Part shown: positions 24,290-33,430 of the stretch, one piece after another
Position numbering within the stretch: the first letter of the stretch is position 1
Layout: every line of letters starts with the position of its first letter
Assembly (NCBI RefSeq): GCF_009604385.1
Contig: NZ_WEGJ01000019.1
Span: 58,911 to 122,910, forward strand
Length of the DNA: 64,000 bases
Direction of reading: 5' to 3'
Source of the DNA: Streptomyces smaragdinus
Lineage (GTDB): Bacteria; Actinomycetota; Actinomycetes; Streptomycetales; Streptomycetaceae
Notes under the pieces: model-generated
Seen by the model: the letters and a program-made list of their open reading frames with translations, nothing else
Database searches by the model: none
Told to the model about the DNA's origin: nothing
Program-made: the position numbers and the translations under genes

Positions 24290-24865
24290 GTGCTGCTCTC
24301 TGACAAGGACATCCGTGCCCAGATCGACGCCGGACGCGTGCGGATCGACCCCTATGACGCGGGGATGATCCAGCCGTCCAGCGTGGATGTCCGTCTCGAC
24401 CGGTTTTTCCGCGTGTTCGAGAACCACCGCTATCCGCACATCGACCCCGCCGTCGAACAGCCCGATCTGACGCGGCTCGTGGAGCCCGAGGGCGACGAGG
24501 CGTTCATCCTGCATCCCGGGGAGTTCGTGCTGGCCTCGACGTACGAGGTCATCACGCTGCCCGAGGACGTCGCCTCGCGGCTGGAGGGGAAGTCGAGCCT
24601 CGGGCGGCTGGGGCTGCTCACGCACTCGACGGCCGGGTTCATCGACCCCGGGTTCAGCGGGCACGTCACGCTCGAGCTGTCCAATGTCGCCACCCTGCCG
24701 ATCAAGCTCTGGCCGGGGATGAAGATCGGGCAGCTGTGTCTCTTCCGGCTGAGTTCGCCGGCCGAGCACCCGTACGGGTCCGCCAAATACGGGTCGCGGT
24801 ACCAGGGGCAGCGGGGGCCGACGCCGTCGCGGTCGTACCTCAACTTTCACCGCACACAGGTCTGA
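24290..24865 (+). CDS. dcd: dCTP deaminase
   Basis: A 191-residue enzyme that converts dCTP to dUTP in dTTP synthesis. The start MLLSDKDIRAQIDAGRVRID is selected because it gives the family's normal N-terminus; a GTG two codons upstream is in frame. Recognisable motifs: IQPSSVDVRLDRFFRVFENH, EGKSSLGRLGL, and STAGFIDPGFSGHVTLELSN with the catalytic Glu; the C-terminus YQGQRGPTPSRSYLNFHRT closes over the nucleotide. Length equals that of other actinobacterial Dcd proteins. It is a housekeeping gene marking the return to core chromosome after the island. Confidence 0.95.
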   Translation: MLLSDKDIRAQIDAGRVRIDPYDAGMIQPSSVDVRLDRFFRVFENHRYPHIDPAVEQPDLTRLVEPEGDEAFILHPGEFVLASTYEVITLPEDVASRLEGKSSLGRLGLLTHSTAGFIDPGFSGHVTLELSNVATLPIKLWPGMKIGQLCLFRLSSPAEHPYGSAKYGSRYQGQRGPTPSRSYLNFHRTQV

Positions 24866-24993
24866 AACCCGCCCTTTACGGCGTACGTAGATTTTCGGCC
24901 CTTCGTTGATCGTCATGTCCATGGCTATTTCCAAAGGCTCTACCTGCGAGTACAACCCCCGAGTAACCATTGGGCCGCTGAAGGGGTAACCGC

Positions 24994-26505
24994 ATGGTGC
25001 GCAGAGGGAGAGCACGACGGATCGCCGTCGGCGTGGCGGGCACGTTACTGCTGCTCGGAAGCGTCATCACGGCACAGGGCGCGAGCGCGAAGGCGGGCGA
25101 CGACGTCGCGCCGCTGTCGGCCGGGCTCGAGAAGGTACGGGCCGCCGAGGCGAGCAAGCTGTACGGGCAGCAGGGCATCCTGCCCCTCGACGAACGGCCC
25201 ACGTCACTGATCTCGCTGGGCGACAGCCAGATCAGCGGTGAGGGCGTCGGCAACTACGAGGACGGTACGAACGGCCCCGACAACTGGTGCCACCGGTCCC
25301 ACGACGCCGCGATCCACCGCACCGGGATCGCCGCCGACGTGACGTACAACGTCTCCTGCTCCGGGGCCGCCACGACCAACATCCGGATCGGCGGGACCAA
25401 GCAGTACGCGGACGAGCTGGTGCAGAGCGACAGCCTCGCGATCGCCGCGCGCAACACCAAGGTCAAGATGGTCCTGCTGGTCGCCGGCGCCAACGACGAC
25501 CTGCAGTTCGGGCCCGTGATCACGGACTGCGTGATCCGCTGGTTCACGCTGCAGGGGGCGTGCGAGTCGAAGTACAAGCCGGGCTGGCAGGCGCGGATCG
25601 ACGGGCTGGTGCCCAAGGTCGAGGCGACGGTGGCCGATCTGCGGACCGTGATGCGCGGCGCCGGGTACGCGGACAGCGACTACAAGCTCGTCGTGATGGC
25701 CTACCCCGGTCCGCTGGGACCCGATGTCGAGGACAACCCGGATTTCCCGGGCAAGATCCCGGGCGGCTGTACCGGCTACACCGAGGACGCCGCCTTCGCC
25801 CGCAACTACGCGGTGCCCACCTTCGCCACCGGTCTGCGTGAGGCGGCCCGGCAGTCGGGCGCGATCTTCCTCGACAACTCGCGGCTCTTCCAGGGCCACG
25901 AGGTCTGCATGGAGAACACCTGGGCGCGCGGTCTGACCGTGGACCTCTCCAACCCCTTCCCGCCCGACGAGAACTCCGTGCGCCAGTCCTTCCACCCCAA
26001 CGCCCGCGGCCACGGCGCCTTCGCCGCGTGTCTGACGGCGCTGTACAACACCACCTGGCGCGAGGCGTCCTGCGCCGACCCGGCGAGCACCGGGACCCCG
26101 GTGCTGCGGCAGGGGGCGTGGGACGACGCGTTCAAGCCGCTGCGCGGGACCGGGACGGGCAGTTGCGTGGACGCGTACAACCTGAGCTCGCGCAACAACG
26201 CCAAGGTCGCCGGGTACGCCTGCAACGGCGGGCGCAACCAGCTGTGGTGGCACGACACCTCGCGCGGGTTCATCTACACCGGGCTCACCCACGACCGGTG
26301 CCTGGACGTGCCGGACAGCAACTACGCGTCCGGTACGTCGCTCATCCTGTGGGACTGCCACGGCGGCGTGAACCAGCAGTTCACGCGGTCGGGCGACACC
26401 CTGCGGCCGGCCGGGTCCACCGGGATGTGCCTGACGCTGGCTTCGGCGACGGACAATCTGCGGCTGCGGCCCTGTGACGGGTCCGCGGGACAGCGGTTCG
26501 CGTAA
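24994..26505 (+). CDS. Secreted SGNH/GDSL hydrolase with ricin-type lectin domain
   Basis: A 503-residue exported hydrolase. Residues 1-32 form a signal peptide (AVGVAGTLLLLGSVITAQGA). The SGNH domain shows block I LISLGDSQISGEG at about 70, block III VAGANDD at about 165 and block V SFHPNARGH near 335, giving the Ser, Asn and His of the catalytic site. From about 365 a beta-trefoil lectin follows (CVDAYNLSSRNNAKVAGYAC, RCLDVPDSNYASGTSLILWD) with Gln-x-Trp-like repeats. Lectin fusion suggests binding to a polysaccharide, with the esterase removing acyl groups. A strong hairpin follows. Confidence 0.88.
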   Translation: MVRRGRARRIAVGVAGTLLLLGSVITAQGASAKAGDDVAPLSAGLEKVRAAEASKLYGQQGILPLDERPTSLISLGDSQISGEGVGNYEDGTNGPDNWCHRSHDAAIHRTGIAADVTYNVSCSGAATTNIRIGGTKQYADELVQSDSLAIAARNTKVKMVLLVAGANDDLQFGPVITDCVIRWFTLQGACESKYKPGWQARIDGLVPKVEATVADLRTVMRGAGYADSDYKLVVMAYPGPLGPDVEDNPDFPGKIPGGCTGYTEDAAFARNYAVPTFATGLREAARQSGAIFLDNSRLFQGHEVCMENTWARGLTVDLSNPFPPDENSVRQSFHPNARGHGAFAACLTALYNTTWREASCADPASTGTPVLRQGAWDDAFKPLRGTGTGSCVDAYNLSSRNNAKVAGYACNGGRNQLWWHDTSRGFIYTGLTHDRCLDVPDSNYASGTSLILWDCHGGVNQQFTRSGDTLRPAGSTGMCLTLASATDNLRLRPCDGSAGQRFA

Positions 26506-26527
26506 GGCGGTCGCGTACGACGAAAAA

Positions 26528-26558
26528 GGGGGCGCTCCGGGAAAACCGGAGCGCCCCC
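26528..26558. terminator. Bidirectional terminator
   Basis: Perfect 13-base arms GGGGGCGCTCCGG and CCGGAGCGCCCCC with a GAAAA loop, preceded by A5 (which serves as T5 on the other strand), between convergent genes. Confidence 0.9.
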
Positions 26559-26574
26559 TCTCGCCGTAACGCGC

Positions 26575-27375
26575 CTAGAAAGTCCCGAGCTTGATCAGGA
26601 ACAGCAGCGCCAGCAGCTGGATCCCGCTCGCGCCCAGCGCCTTCGGCCACGGGATCTCGTGCGACTTGCTCACCATCGACGTCAGCAGCACGCCCGCCGC
26701 GGCGAGGGTGAGCCAGCCGAGGCCCTGGACGACCGTGTTCTCGCCGCCCTTGATCATCGCGGCGACCAGCCGGGGGGTGTCGGTGATCGTGACGATCAGC
26801 ATCGACAGGCCCACCGTGGGCGCCAGATTGCCGTTGCCGCCGAGCTGGCGGGCCAGGGTGTGCGTGACCACGCCGAGCAGCAGGAAGCCGAGGGTGACGA
26901 AGATCCCGGTGGCCAGGGCGTACGGGATCGAGGTGGAGAGCGTGGAGTCCAGGACGTCGTCGCGGGCCTCCTCGAAACCGAAGATCGCCAGCACGCCGTA
27001 GATCACGGTCACGATCAGCGCGGTCGCCCACATGCTGTGGTCGCGCATCGCCCAGAACGTGCGGTTGGGGTGGAAGACGATCCCCGTCAGCACCTCCCGC
27101 CAGGGCAGCCGCGGGCCGACCGGCACGGGCGGCGGGGCGTAGGCGTCGGGAGACTCGCCGACGCCGTATGGGTGGGTGTGTCCGGGATTGTCCGGGTAGT
27201 ACGGGCGCGGGCGGCCCCCGTCGTAGTACTCCGGTCCGCCCTGCGGCTCCGGCCCCCGCCACTGTCCGGCGGGCGGCGGGCCCGCGGGCGGGCCGTACCG
27301 GGGGTCGTACGGCCCCTGTCCTTGCTGCCTTGAGCCGTGGGGCTGCTGCCCCCGGCGATCCCTGAATCCAGCCAC
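26575..27375 (-). CDS. Yip1-like membrane protein with proline-rich N-terminus
   Basis: A 266-residue protein. The first 90 residues are disordered and rich in Pro, Gly and Gln (RGQQPHGSRQQGQGPYDPRY). The rest has about five membrane helices (WATALIVTVIYGVLAIFGF, GIFVTLGFLLLGVVTHTL, GLGWLTLAAAGVLLTSMV, GIQLLALLFLIKLGTF), with the FHPNRTFW motif just before the first. This layout matches actinobacterial Yip1-domain proteins of unknown function. GTG start of VAGFRDRRG is chosen by homology in my memory; no good ribosome site is visible. Longer readings add only low-complexity sequence. Confidence 0.78.
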   Translation of the reverse strand: MAGFRDRRGQQPHGSRQQGQGPYDPRYGPPAGPPPAGQWRGPEPQGGPEYYDGGRPRPYYPDNPGHTHPYGVGESPDAYAPPPVPVGPRLPWREVLTGIVFHPNRTFWAMRDHSMWATALIVTVIYGVLAIFGFEEARDDVLDSTLSTSIPYALATGIFVTLGFLLLGVVTHTLARQLGGNGNLAPTVGLSMLIVTITDTPRLVAAMIKGGENTVVQGLGWLTLAAAGVLLTSMVSKSHEIPWPKALGASGIQLLALLFLIKLGTF

Positions 27376-27517
27376 GTAATCGAACGTACCCGAGGCGGAC
27401 GGCGGACCGGACGGGGACCCGGGGTTTGTGACTGGGCCGGTACAACCCGTAAGGGACATTCCGTACGGGCCGGAGGAACGCGTGGGCCCGGTACCCGGGC
27501 CCACGCGGTGGTGCGTA

Positions 27518-29035
27518 TTACTCGTCGATCGCCGCGCCGAACTGTGCGTTCGAGGCCGATGCGCCCAGCGTGCCGCCGCCGTAGGTCCACGAGCCAGAGC
27601 CCGTGATACCCGACTTGGACGGCTGGAGGACCCAGACGACGCCGTCGTTCGTGTTCTCGCCGGGGGCCGCCGCCAGCAGGCCGAACAGCTTGTCCCCGTT
27701 GGCGTCGAACAGCCGGACCTGGCCGCCCCAGCGGTCCGAGGTCTCGGCCGCGCCGGGGATGGTGGAGAGCGCCTGGTCGAAGCTCTTCACCCCGACGTTC
27801 GTGAACCCCCCGCCCCGGCTGCCGCGCAGCACCCACACCGCGCCGGCGTTCGACACGGTGCCGATGTCCTCGCCCGGCGCGCCGACGGCGAGGTCCGGGA
27901 GACCGTCGCCGTCGGTGTCACCGGCGGAGAGGTCGGCGCCCCACTGGTCGCCCGTCTCCGAACCGCCGGGAACGCCGTCGGAGTCCTGGTTCCAGTACTG
28001 GGCCGGCTCCTGCTCCAGACCGCCCAGGTCACCGCGGCCCAGATAGATGGTGATCGCGCCGCCCTTCGGCGACCCGGTCCCCGTGTCCCCGGTGACGAGG
28101 TCGTCCTGGCCCGTACCGTCCCAGTCGCCCGACACGATCGCCGGGCCGCCCTCGAAAACGCCGCCGTCGCCGAGCTCGAGGGCGTCGAAGTCCGGGCCGC
28201 CCATCATCACGGCCACCGTGCTCACGCCGGCGCTGTCCACGCCGGAGACCGCCAGGTCGGCGTACATGTCCTCGTCGTAGTTGCCGTGGCTGAGGTTACG
28301 GAACTCGAAGCCCGCGGCCGCCTTCGGCGCCACATCCTTCGCCTGCACGCTCCGCTCGGCCGCCGTCAGCCGCGGCGCGCCGGACTTCAGCGCCCCGCCG
28401 GGCGGGACGGTGAAGAACAGCAGCGCGTTGTCCTCCAGTACGGCCAGCGAGTCGCGGGCGTTGGCCTCCGGGTTCGCCGGGTCGAGGGCGAAGTAGTGCG
28501 CGCCCTCGACCGCGCGGCCGAAGTTGGCTCCGGCCAGGAGCTCGTCGGGGTCCTCCAGCCAGGTGCTGTCGGAGCCGTGCAGGCCGGTCGACGAGCCCCA
28601 GAAGACGGTGACGGCGCCGGTGTCGGACAGGCCCGCCAGGTCCTCGCCGGGGATGCCGACGATGGCGTCGTCGTATCCGTCGAAGTCGAGGTCGCTGGAG
28701 GCCACCGCCTTGCCGAAGCCGTCGCCGGCCTCGGCGCCGCCGGGGACGCCGGAGGAGTTCTGGCTGAGGACGGTGCGCTTGGCGGTGCTGATCCCCGCGG
28801 ACGTGCTGTACTGCACGGTGATGTAGCCCGCGCCCTTGGCCCCGCCGACCGTCGCGCCGGGCGCGCCGGTCAGGATGTCGTCCCGGCCGTCGCCGTTGTA
28901 GTCGCAGTTGCGCTGTTGCCAGCCGATGGACAGGGCGGGTGTCGCGGCCTGCGCGGCCGGAGCCGCCCAGATCGCACCGCCGCCCAGGGTGAGTAGTGCC
29001 GCGGCCGTCAGGGCCGCGCTCTTGAAATGACGCAC
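27518..29035 (-). CDS. Secreted FG-GAP (integrin-like beta-propeller) protein 1
   Basis: A 505-residue secreted protein. GTG with GGAGG seven bases upstream starts a signal peptide (HFKSAALTAAALLTLGGGAI) cleaved after AAQA. The mature part consists of FG-GAP repeats with calcium-binding loops: DYNGDGRDDILTGAPGATVG, DLDFDGYDDAIVGIPGEDLA, DTDGDGLPDLAVGAPGEDIG and others, about seven blades. Function is probably extracellular binding; no enzymatic domain is seen. It lies 86 bases downstream of a second FG-GAP gene on the same strand, presumably a tandem duplication, though the sequences have diverged. Confidence 0.87.
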   Translation of the reverse strand: MRHFKSAALTAAALLTLGGGAIWAAPAAQAATPALSIGWQQRNCDYNGDGRDDILTGAPGATVGGAKGAGYITVQYSTSAGISTAKRTVLSQNSSGVPGGAEAGDGFGKAVASSDLDFDGYDDAIVGIPGEDLAGLSDTGAVTVFWGSSTGLHGSDSTWLEDPDELLAGANFGRAVEGAHYFALDPANPEANARDSLAVLEDNALLFFTVPPGGALKSGAPRLTAAERSVQAKDVAPKAAAGFEFRNLSHGNYDEDMYADLAVSGVDSAGVSTVAVMMGGPDFDALELGDGGVFEGGPAIVSGDWDGTGQDDLVTGDTGTGSPKGGAITIYLGRGDLGGLEQEPAQYWNQDSDGVPGGSETGDQWGADLSAGDTDGDGLPDLAVGAPGEDIGTVSNAGAVWVLRGSRGGGFTNVGVKSFDQALSTIPGAAETSDRWGGQVRLFDANGDKLFGLLAAAPGENTNDGVVWVLQPSKSGITGSGSWTYGGGTLGASASNAQFGAAIDE

Positions 29036-29121
29036 AGGAGAACCTCCATGCTCTCCTCGGATTCCCACGGCGCATCGGCGCGGCCGCGGACGTACGGTCG
29101 TGGGGGGAGCTTTACGGGAGG

Positions 29122-30579
29122 TCAGTCGCCCAGGAGCGAGCCGAACGCGAGGCCCGCGTGCGGGCCGGGCAGCGCGAGGGACGCCGGGGAGTACCAGCGG
29201 ACGCCGGCGGGCGCCGCGTTGGGCAGGACGATGACGCGGCCCTGGCCGGTGTCCTCGCCCGGCTGGCCTATGGTCAGGTCGGCCCAGGTGTCGCCGTTGA
29301 GGTCGCGGGCGGCGAGGGCTTTGCCGAAGGCGTCGCCCTTCTCGTTGCTTCCGGGGATCCCGGCGGATTCCTGCTGGACGTTGCGTACGGTCTCGGTCGT
29401 GAGGCCGAACACGGAGCCGAACAGTACGGTCACCGCTCCCGCGTCGGGCGCGGTCCCGATGTCCTCGCCGGGGAGGCCGATCGCCAGGTCCGCGTAGCCG
29501 TCGCCGTTCATGTCGCCGACCGCCAGGGCCTTGCCGAAGCCGTCGCCCTGCTCCGCCGCCCCGAGGCCGGAGCCCGGGATGTTCGGCGTCTCCTGGCTGA
29601 GGTCCTGCGGGCGGCGGAAGGAGGCGGGACCCCACTGGGCGCCGTAGAGCACGCGCACACTGCCGCCGACTCCCGTACGCATGGGCCAGTACGGGTCCCA
29701 GTCGGGCGAGTCGCTGGAGCCGTGGGTGGCGTTGCCGTAGACGAGGTCGTCGGTGCCGTCGCCGTCGAAGTCGGCGGCGGCCAGGGCGGTGCCGTAGGCC
29801 TGCGAGTAGTCCCAGTCGATGGCGTGGTCGAGGCCGTAGTCGGAGCCCTGCCAGAAGGTGGTCGCCGTGAAGTACGGCGAGCTGATCGTCACGGCGAAGT
29901 CCGTGCGGCCGTCACCGTTGAAGTCGCCGGCGGCCATGGCGTGGTAGACCGTCTCGGCGCCGGCGGGATCCTCCTGGAACGGGACGGCGGGGACCTCGCC
30001 CGGCGCGAAGGGGCCGGGGGCGACGGTCAGGGCGGCTCCGGCGGGGCCCTGATCTGCGGTGACGATCTCGGGGACGCCGTCGCCGGTGGTCTCGGCCACC
30101 GCGATGCCGACGGCGCCGTAGCCGCCGCGGGGGATGGTGCCGTCGAGGAGCGTGCCCCGGGTGAAGCCACCGGTGCGGGCGCCCCAGAGGATCGTGATCC
30201 GGCCGGTGGCCTCGTCCTCGCCGGGGGCCGAGACGATCAGGTCGGCGCAGCCGTCGGCGTTCAGGTCGGCGGAGGTGAACCGCCCGCCGAAGTGGTCGCC
30301 GGCCTCGGAGCCGCCCGGGATGCCGGTGGTGGACTGGCTGACGGTGAAGCGGCGGGCGGCGTCCGGGCCGTTGGGGCCGCCGGGGACGACGCTGAGGTAG
30401 CCGGCCTGCGCCTGGCCGTTGGCGGTGCCCCTGGGGACGCCGGTGGTGAGGTCCTGGTAGCCGTCGCCGTTGAAGTCGTACGGCTTCGCCTCCGGCGCGG
30501 CGGCGGCGGGCGGCGCGGTGAGGAGTGCTGCGGTCAGGGTCAGTAAGGCTGCTGCTGCGGTGCGTTTCCCGTTCGTCAT
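29122..30579 (-). CDS. Secreted FG-GAP (integrin-like beta-propeller) protein 2
   Basis: A 485-residue protein with signal peptide (KRTAAAALLTLTAALLTAPP, cleavage after AAAA) and seven FG-GAP repeats, among them DFNGDGYQDLTTGVPRGT, DLNADGCADLIVSAPGED, DMNGDGYADLAIGLPGED and DLNGDTWADLTIGQPGED. The Asp-x-Asn/Asp-x-Asp-Gly loops bind calcium in the family. The ATG start at 30579 is preceded by GGGGGA. It is the first of two tandem FG-GAP genes; a 15-codon extension upstream lacks support. Confidence 0.87.
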   Translation of the reverse strand: MTNGKRTAAAALLTLTAALLTAPPAAAAPEAKPYDFNGDGYQDLTTGVPRGTANGQAQAGYLSVVPGGPNGPDAARRFTVSQSTTGIPGGSEAGDHFGGRFTSADLNADGCADLIVSAPGEDEATGRITILWGARTGGFTRGTLLDGTIPRGGYGAVGIAVAETTGDGVPEIVTADQGPAGAALTVAPGPFAPGEVPAVPFQEDPAGAETVYHAMAAGDFNGDGRTDFAVTISSPYFTATTFWQGSDYGLDHAIDWDYSQAYGTALAAADFDGDGTDDLVYGNATHGSSDSPDWDPYWPMRTGVGGSVRVLYGAQWGPASFRRPQDLSQETPNIPGSGLGAAEQGDGFGKALAVGDMNGDGYADLAIGLPGEDIGTAPDAGAVTVLFGSVFGLTTETVRNVQQESAGIPGSNEKGDAFGKALAARDLNGDTWADLTIGQPGEDTGQGRVIVLPNAAPAGVRWYSPASLALPGPHAGLAFGSLLGD

Positions 30580-30681
30580 GCTGGGGTCCCCCGTCGGCGT
30601 GGGGCGGTGCTTCTTTGCCCTCACCTTTCAGACATACGAGGTTCACCCAGGGTTGTACGGGGAGTTGGGGCGTTTTTTCGT

Positions 30682-31056
30682 TTACGCCGGGTCCGGGATC
30701 CGGTAGCCGGGGACGGAGGGCCAGCGGACGGTCAGGACGGTGGAGGCCTCCTCGGCCTCCCAGGAGTGGTCCATGCCCTTGCCCCACAGGACGTAGTCGC
30801 CCTGCCGGTCGAGGAGCACGCTGCGGTGCGGGAAGTCCAGGCGGAACTTTCCGCTGATCAGGACCAGGAGGGCGGTCCGCACCTCGCCGGTGGCCCACTG
30901 TTCGCGGCGGTCGCCCGGGGGGTGGACGCCCCATTTGATCTCGACGTCCTCGCTGTGGCGGGGGTCTGCGGGGTTCTTGAAGTGGCCCATCAGCCAGCCC
31001 CGGTCGAGGGCGGCGTCGGTGGGGGCGTGGCCTACGTAGAGGGGGTCGTCGGTCAT
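30682..31056 (-). CDS. Cupin-like small protein
   Basis: A 124-residue soluble protein. The strand-rich core (VRTALLVLISGKFRLDFPHR, VLLDRQGDYVLWGKGMDHSW, STVLTVRWPSVPGYRIPDPA) has the pattern of a one-domain cupin, with His in the second half-motif (GMDHSWEAEE). The N-terminus includes GHAPTDAALDRGWLMGHF. Cupins of this type bind small molecules or metals; no substrate can be assigned. Similar proteins are sometimes wrongly labelled signal peptidase; no Ser-Lys dyad or membrane helix is present here. The gene stands alone. Confidence 0.65.
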   Translation of the reverse strand: MTDDPLYVGHAPTDAALDRGWLMGHFKNPADPRHSEDVEIKWGVHPPGDRREQWATGEVRTALLVLISGKFRLDFPHRSVLLDRQGDYVLWGKGMDHSWEAEEASTVLTVRWPSVPGYRIPDPA

Positions 31057-31092
31057 GCCTCTGATGGTGTCACCCCCCTGTCGGCGCTTCGC

Positions 31093-31231
31093 GCCTCGCC
31101 CTCAAGCGCCGGGCGGGCTGGAATGGGGTTACTTCTGCGTCGTCGGCCGGCGGTCGTCCGCCTCAAACGCCGGGCTGGAATTGGGTCGCTGCTACGTCAT
31201 CGGCCGACGGTCGTCCGCCTCAAACGCATCG
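31093..31231. repeat. Two and a half tandem units of an intergenic repeat
   Basis: A unit of about 56 bases, with key parts CCGCCTCAAACGCCGGGCTGG and TCGTCGGCCG, occurs at 31097 and 31153, with a third partial copy at 31210. The units differ at several positions. Similar CCTCAAACGCCGG elements are scattered between Streptomyces genes; their function is unknown. Confidence 0.65.
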
Positions 31232-31309
31232 TCCGCGTCGGCGGGCGGTGGCGGTGGGCGGTGAACAATTCGCAACGCCTCCAGTACGCGCCGCGTTACC
31301 GTCCCACAC

Positions 31310-32434
31310 GTGAAGCCCCTGATCCCCTACCTCACCTGCGCCACCCTAGCCCGCACCGCCGACGAAGGCGTCGGCATCGCCGTAGTCCTGCTCGCCCAGC
31401 AGCGCACCCACAGCGCCGGGATCGCCGCCGCGGTGCTCGCCGCGTGGATGGCGCCCCACGTCGTCGCCGCTCCCGCGGCCGGGGCGCTGGCGGCGCGCGT
31501 CCGCAGGCCCGCCGTCTTCTATCGCGGGGCCCTCGCGGGGTTCGCCGTCGCCGTCGGGGCGCTCACCCTCTGCGTCGGGCAGGCGCCCCTCGGGGTGGTC
31601 CTCGGGGTCGCCGTCGCCGGGGGTGCCTGCGGGCCCGCCGTCACCGGGGGGCTGTCCTCCGTACTGGCGGAGCTGACCGGGGAGGACGAGCGTGCCCGGG
31701 CGTACGGGCTGGACGCCGCCACGTACAACGTCGCCGGACTCGGCGGGCCCGCCCTCGTCACCCTCGTCGCCGCTCTGGCGGGGGCCGGGGTCGCCGGGAC
31801 GGTGCTCGCGGCGGCAGCGGGCGCGGCGGCGGTGTGCTTCCCCCGGGGGGTGCGGGCGATCCCCGGGGAGAGGGCGCCCAAGAGCTCCGGCCTCCGTGCC
31901 CTCTGGCGTATCCGCCCCCTGCGCGCCGTCACCGCCGGGACCACCCTCGCCTTCGTCGGCGTCGGCGGGCTCACCCTCACCGCCGTACAGCTCGAGGAAT
32001 CCCGGGGCTATCCCGGCGCCGGGGGCGTACTCCTCACCGTCTTCGCCGGTGGCGCCCTCGCCGGGGCCCTCGCCGTCGCCCGCAGGCCACCTCGCGCCGC
32101 GCCGCCGCGGATCGCCGCGTACAGCCTCCTCGGCACCGGGGCCGCCCTCGCGGGGGCCGCCGTCGTCGAGCCGTTCGCCGGCTGCGCGGCCCTCTTCGCC
32201 GTCGCCGGGTTCTTCGACGGTCCCCTCCTCACGGCCACCCTCCGCATCCGCGCGGATCACGCCCCGGCCGGCGTCCGCACCCAGGTCTTCACCCTGGGCG
32301 CCGGCTTCAAGATCACCGCGGCGGCGACGGGCGCGGCGCTCACGGGCGTCGTGGCGGGGAGCGGTCCCGCGACCGTGCTCCTCGGCATAGCCGCCCTCCA
32401 GGGCGCGGCGGCGGAGGTGGTCCGGCGGGCCTGA
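31310..32434 (+). CDS. MFS transporter
   Basis: A 374-residue protein, nearly all hydrophobic, with about eleven or twelve short membrane helices rich in Ala and Gly (GIAAAVLAAWMAPHVVAAPA, VGALTLCVGQAPLGVVLGVA, AALVTLVAALAGAGVAGTVL). The typical loop between helices 2 and 3 is recognisable as AGALAARVRRPAVFYRG, and the central cytoplasmic loop as IPGERAPKSSGLRALWRIRP. It belongs to the drug-efflux-like major facilitators by appearance; no substrate can be inferred. GTG start. The gene is shorter than the usual 400-420 residues but looks complete. Confidence 0.8.
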   Translation: MKPLIPYLTCATLARTADEGVGIAVVLLAQQRTHSAGIAAAVLAAWMAPHVVAAPAAGALAARVRRPAVFYRGALAGFAVAVGALTLCVGQAPLGVVLGVAVAGGACGPAVTGGLSSVLAELTGEDERARAYGLDAATYNVAGLGGPALVTLVAALAGAGVAGTVLAAAAGAAAVCFPRGVRAIPGERAPKSSGLRALWRIRPLRAVTAGTTLAFVGVGGLTLTAVQLEESRGYPGAGGVLLTVFAGGALAGALAVARRPPRAAPPRIAAYSLLGTGAALAGAAVVEPFAGCAALFAVAGFFDGPLLTATLRIRADHAPAGVRTQVFTLGAGFKITAAATGAALTGVVAGSGPATVLLGIAALQGAAAEVVRRA

Positions 32435-32552
32435 CAACTCCCGCGAGAACGTACTCACGATCGACAGCCCGTCCCCTGACGAAAGGCAGGTCCGGGCACA
32501 CTCCCGGAACTCATAAGCTGTCCCCCCGGATCAGCCACCGCGAGGAGAGCAC

Positions 32553-33389
32553 GTGAGCGAGATCGGAGTCGGCGACGCCGTCATTCTCGGCATCGTCGAA
32601 GGGGTGACGGAGTTCCTGCCCGTCTCCTCCACCGGGCATCTGAAGATCAGCGAAGGTCTGATGGGGATCCCCGTGGACGACAAGGCGGTCGTCGCCTTCA
32701 CCGCGGTGATCCAGGTCGGGGCCATCGCGGCGGTGCTGGTCTACTTCTTCAAGGACATCGTCCGCTTCGCCACCGCCTGGGGCCGCGGCATCCGCGACAA
32801 GGACCGGCGCACCGGCCACGACTACAAGTTCGCCTGGTGGGTCATCTACGCCACCATCCCCATCGTCGTCGTGGGCCTGGCCGCCAAGCCCCTCATCGAG
32901 GGCCCCCTCGCCAGCCTCTGGGTGGTCGCCGGATCCCTCATCGTCGGCTCCGGCATCATGTGGGCCGCCGACCACTGGGCGACGCTGAAGCGGCAGGAGG
33001 CGGACACCACGCTCAACGACGCGATGCTCGTGGGCAGTTCGCAGATCCTCGCGCTGCTCTTCCCCGGCTTCTCCCGCTCCGGCGCGACGATGTCGACCGG
33101 TCTGCTGCTGGGCCTGGACCGGGTCGCCGCGACGCGGCTGTCGTTCTTCCTCGGTCTGCCCGCCCTCACGGGCGCGGGGCTGTACGAGCTGAAGGACGCC
33201 GTCGGCGGCGGGGTCGGCGTGGCGCCGCTGGTCGTGGGCACGGTGGTGTCGTTCGTCGTCGCGTACGCCTCGATCGCCTGGCTGCTGCGGTACGTCGCGA
33301 AGCACAACTTCAATCTGTTCGTCGGCTACCGCGTCGTCGTCGGCGTCCTCCTCTTCGTCCTCCTCGGTACGAACGTCATCGACGCGTAA
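32553..33389 (+). CDS. uppP: Undecaprenyl-diphosphate phosphatase
   Basis: A 278-residue integral membrane enzyme that recycles undecaprenyl pyrophosphate to the monophosphate carrier used in cell-wall synthesis; it also confers bacitracin tolerance. Both BacA signatures are present: GVTEFLPVSSTGHLKISEGL near the start, with the catalytic Glu and Ser residues, and LLFPGFSRSGATMSTGLLLG with the essential Arg in the middle. About seven membrane helices are visible. GAGGAG lies before the GTG start. Streptomyces often has two uppP genes, so this may be one of a pair. Confidence 0.94.
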   Translation: MSEIGVGDAVILGIVEGVTEFLPVSSTGHLKISEGLMGIPVDDKAVVAFTAVIQVGAIAAVLVYFFKDIVRFATAWGRGIRDKDRRTGHDYKFAWWVIYATIPIVVVGLAAKPLIEGPLASLWVVAGSLIVGSGIMWAADHWATLKRQEADTTLNDAMLVGSSQILALLFPGFSRSGATMSTGLLLGLDRVAATRLSFFLGLPALTGAGLYELKDAVGGGVGVAPLVVGTVVSFVVAYASIAWLLRYVAKHNFNLFVGYRVVVGVLLFVLLGTNVIDA

Positions 33390-33430
33390 CCGCCTGGCGC
33401 CCGGCGCGCCGCGGGAGCACCCTGAATCCC

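Noticed and set aside
27518..29635. FG-GAP protein 1 extended to 705 residues
   Set aside because: The extension is an out-of-frame reading of the second FG-GAP gene; a signal peptide and ribosome site fix the start at 29035.
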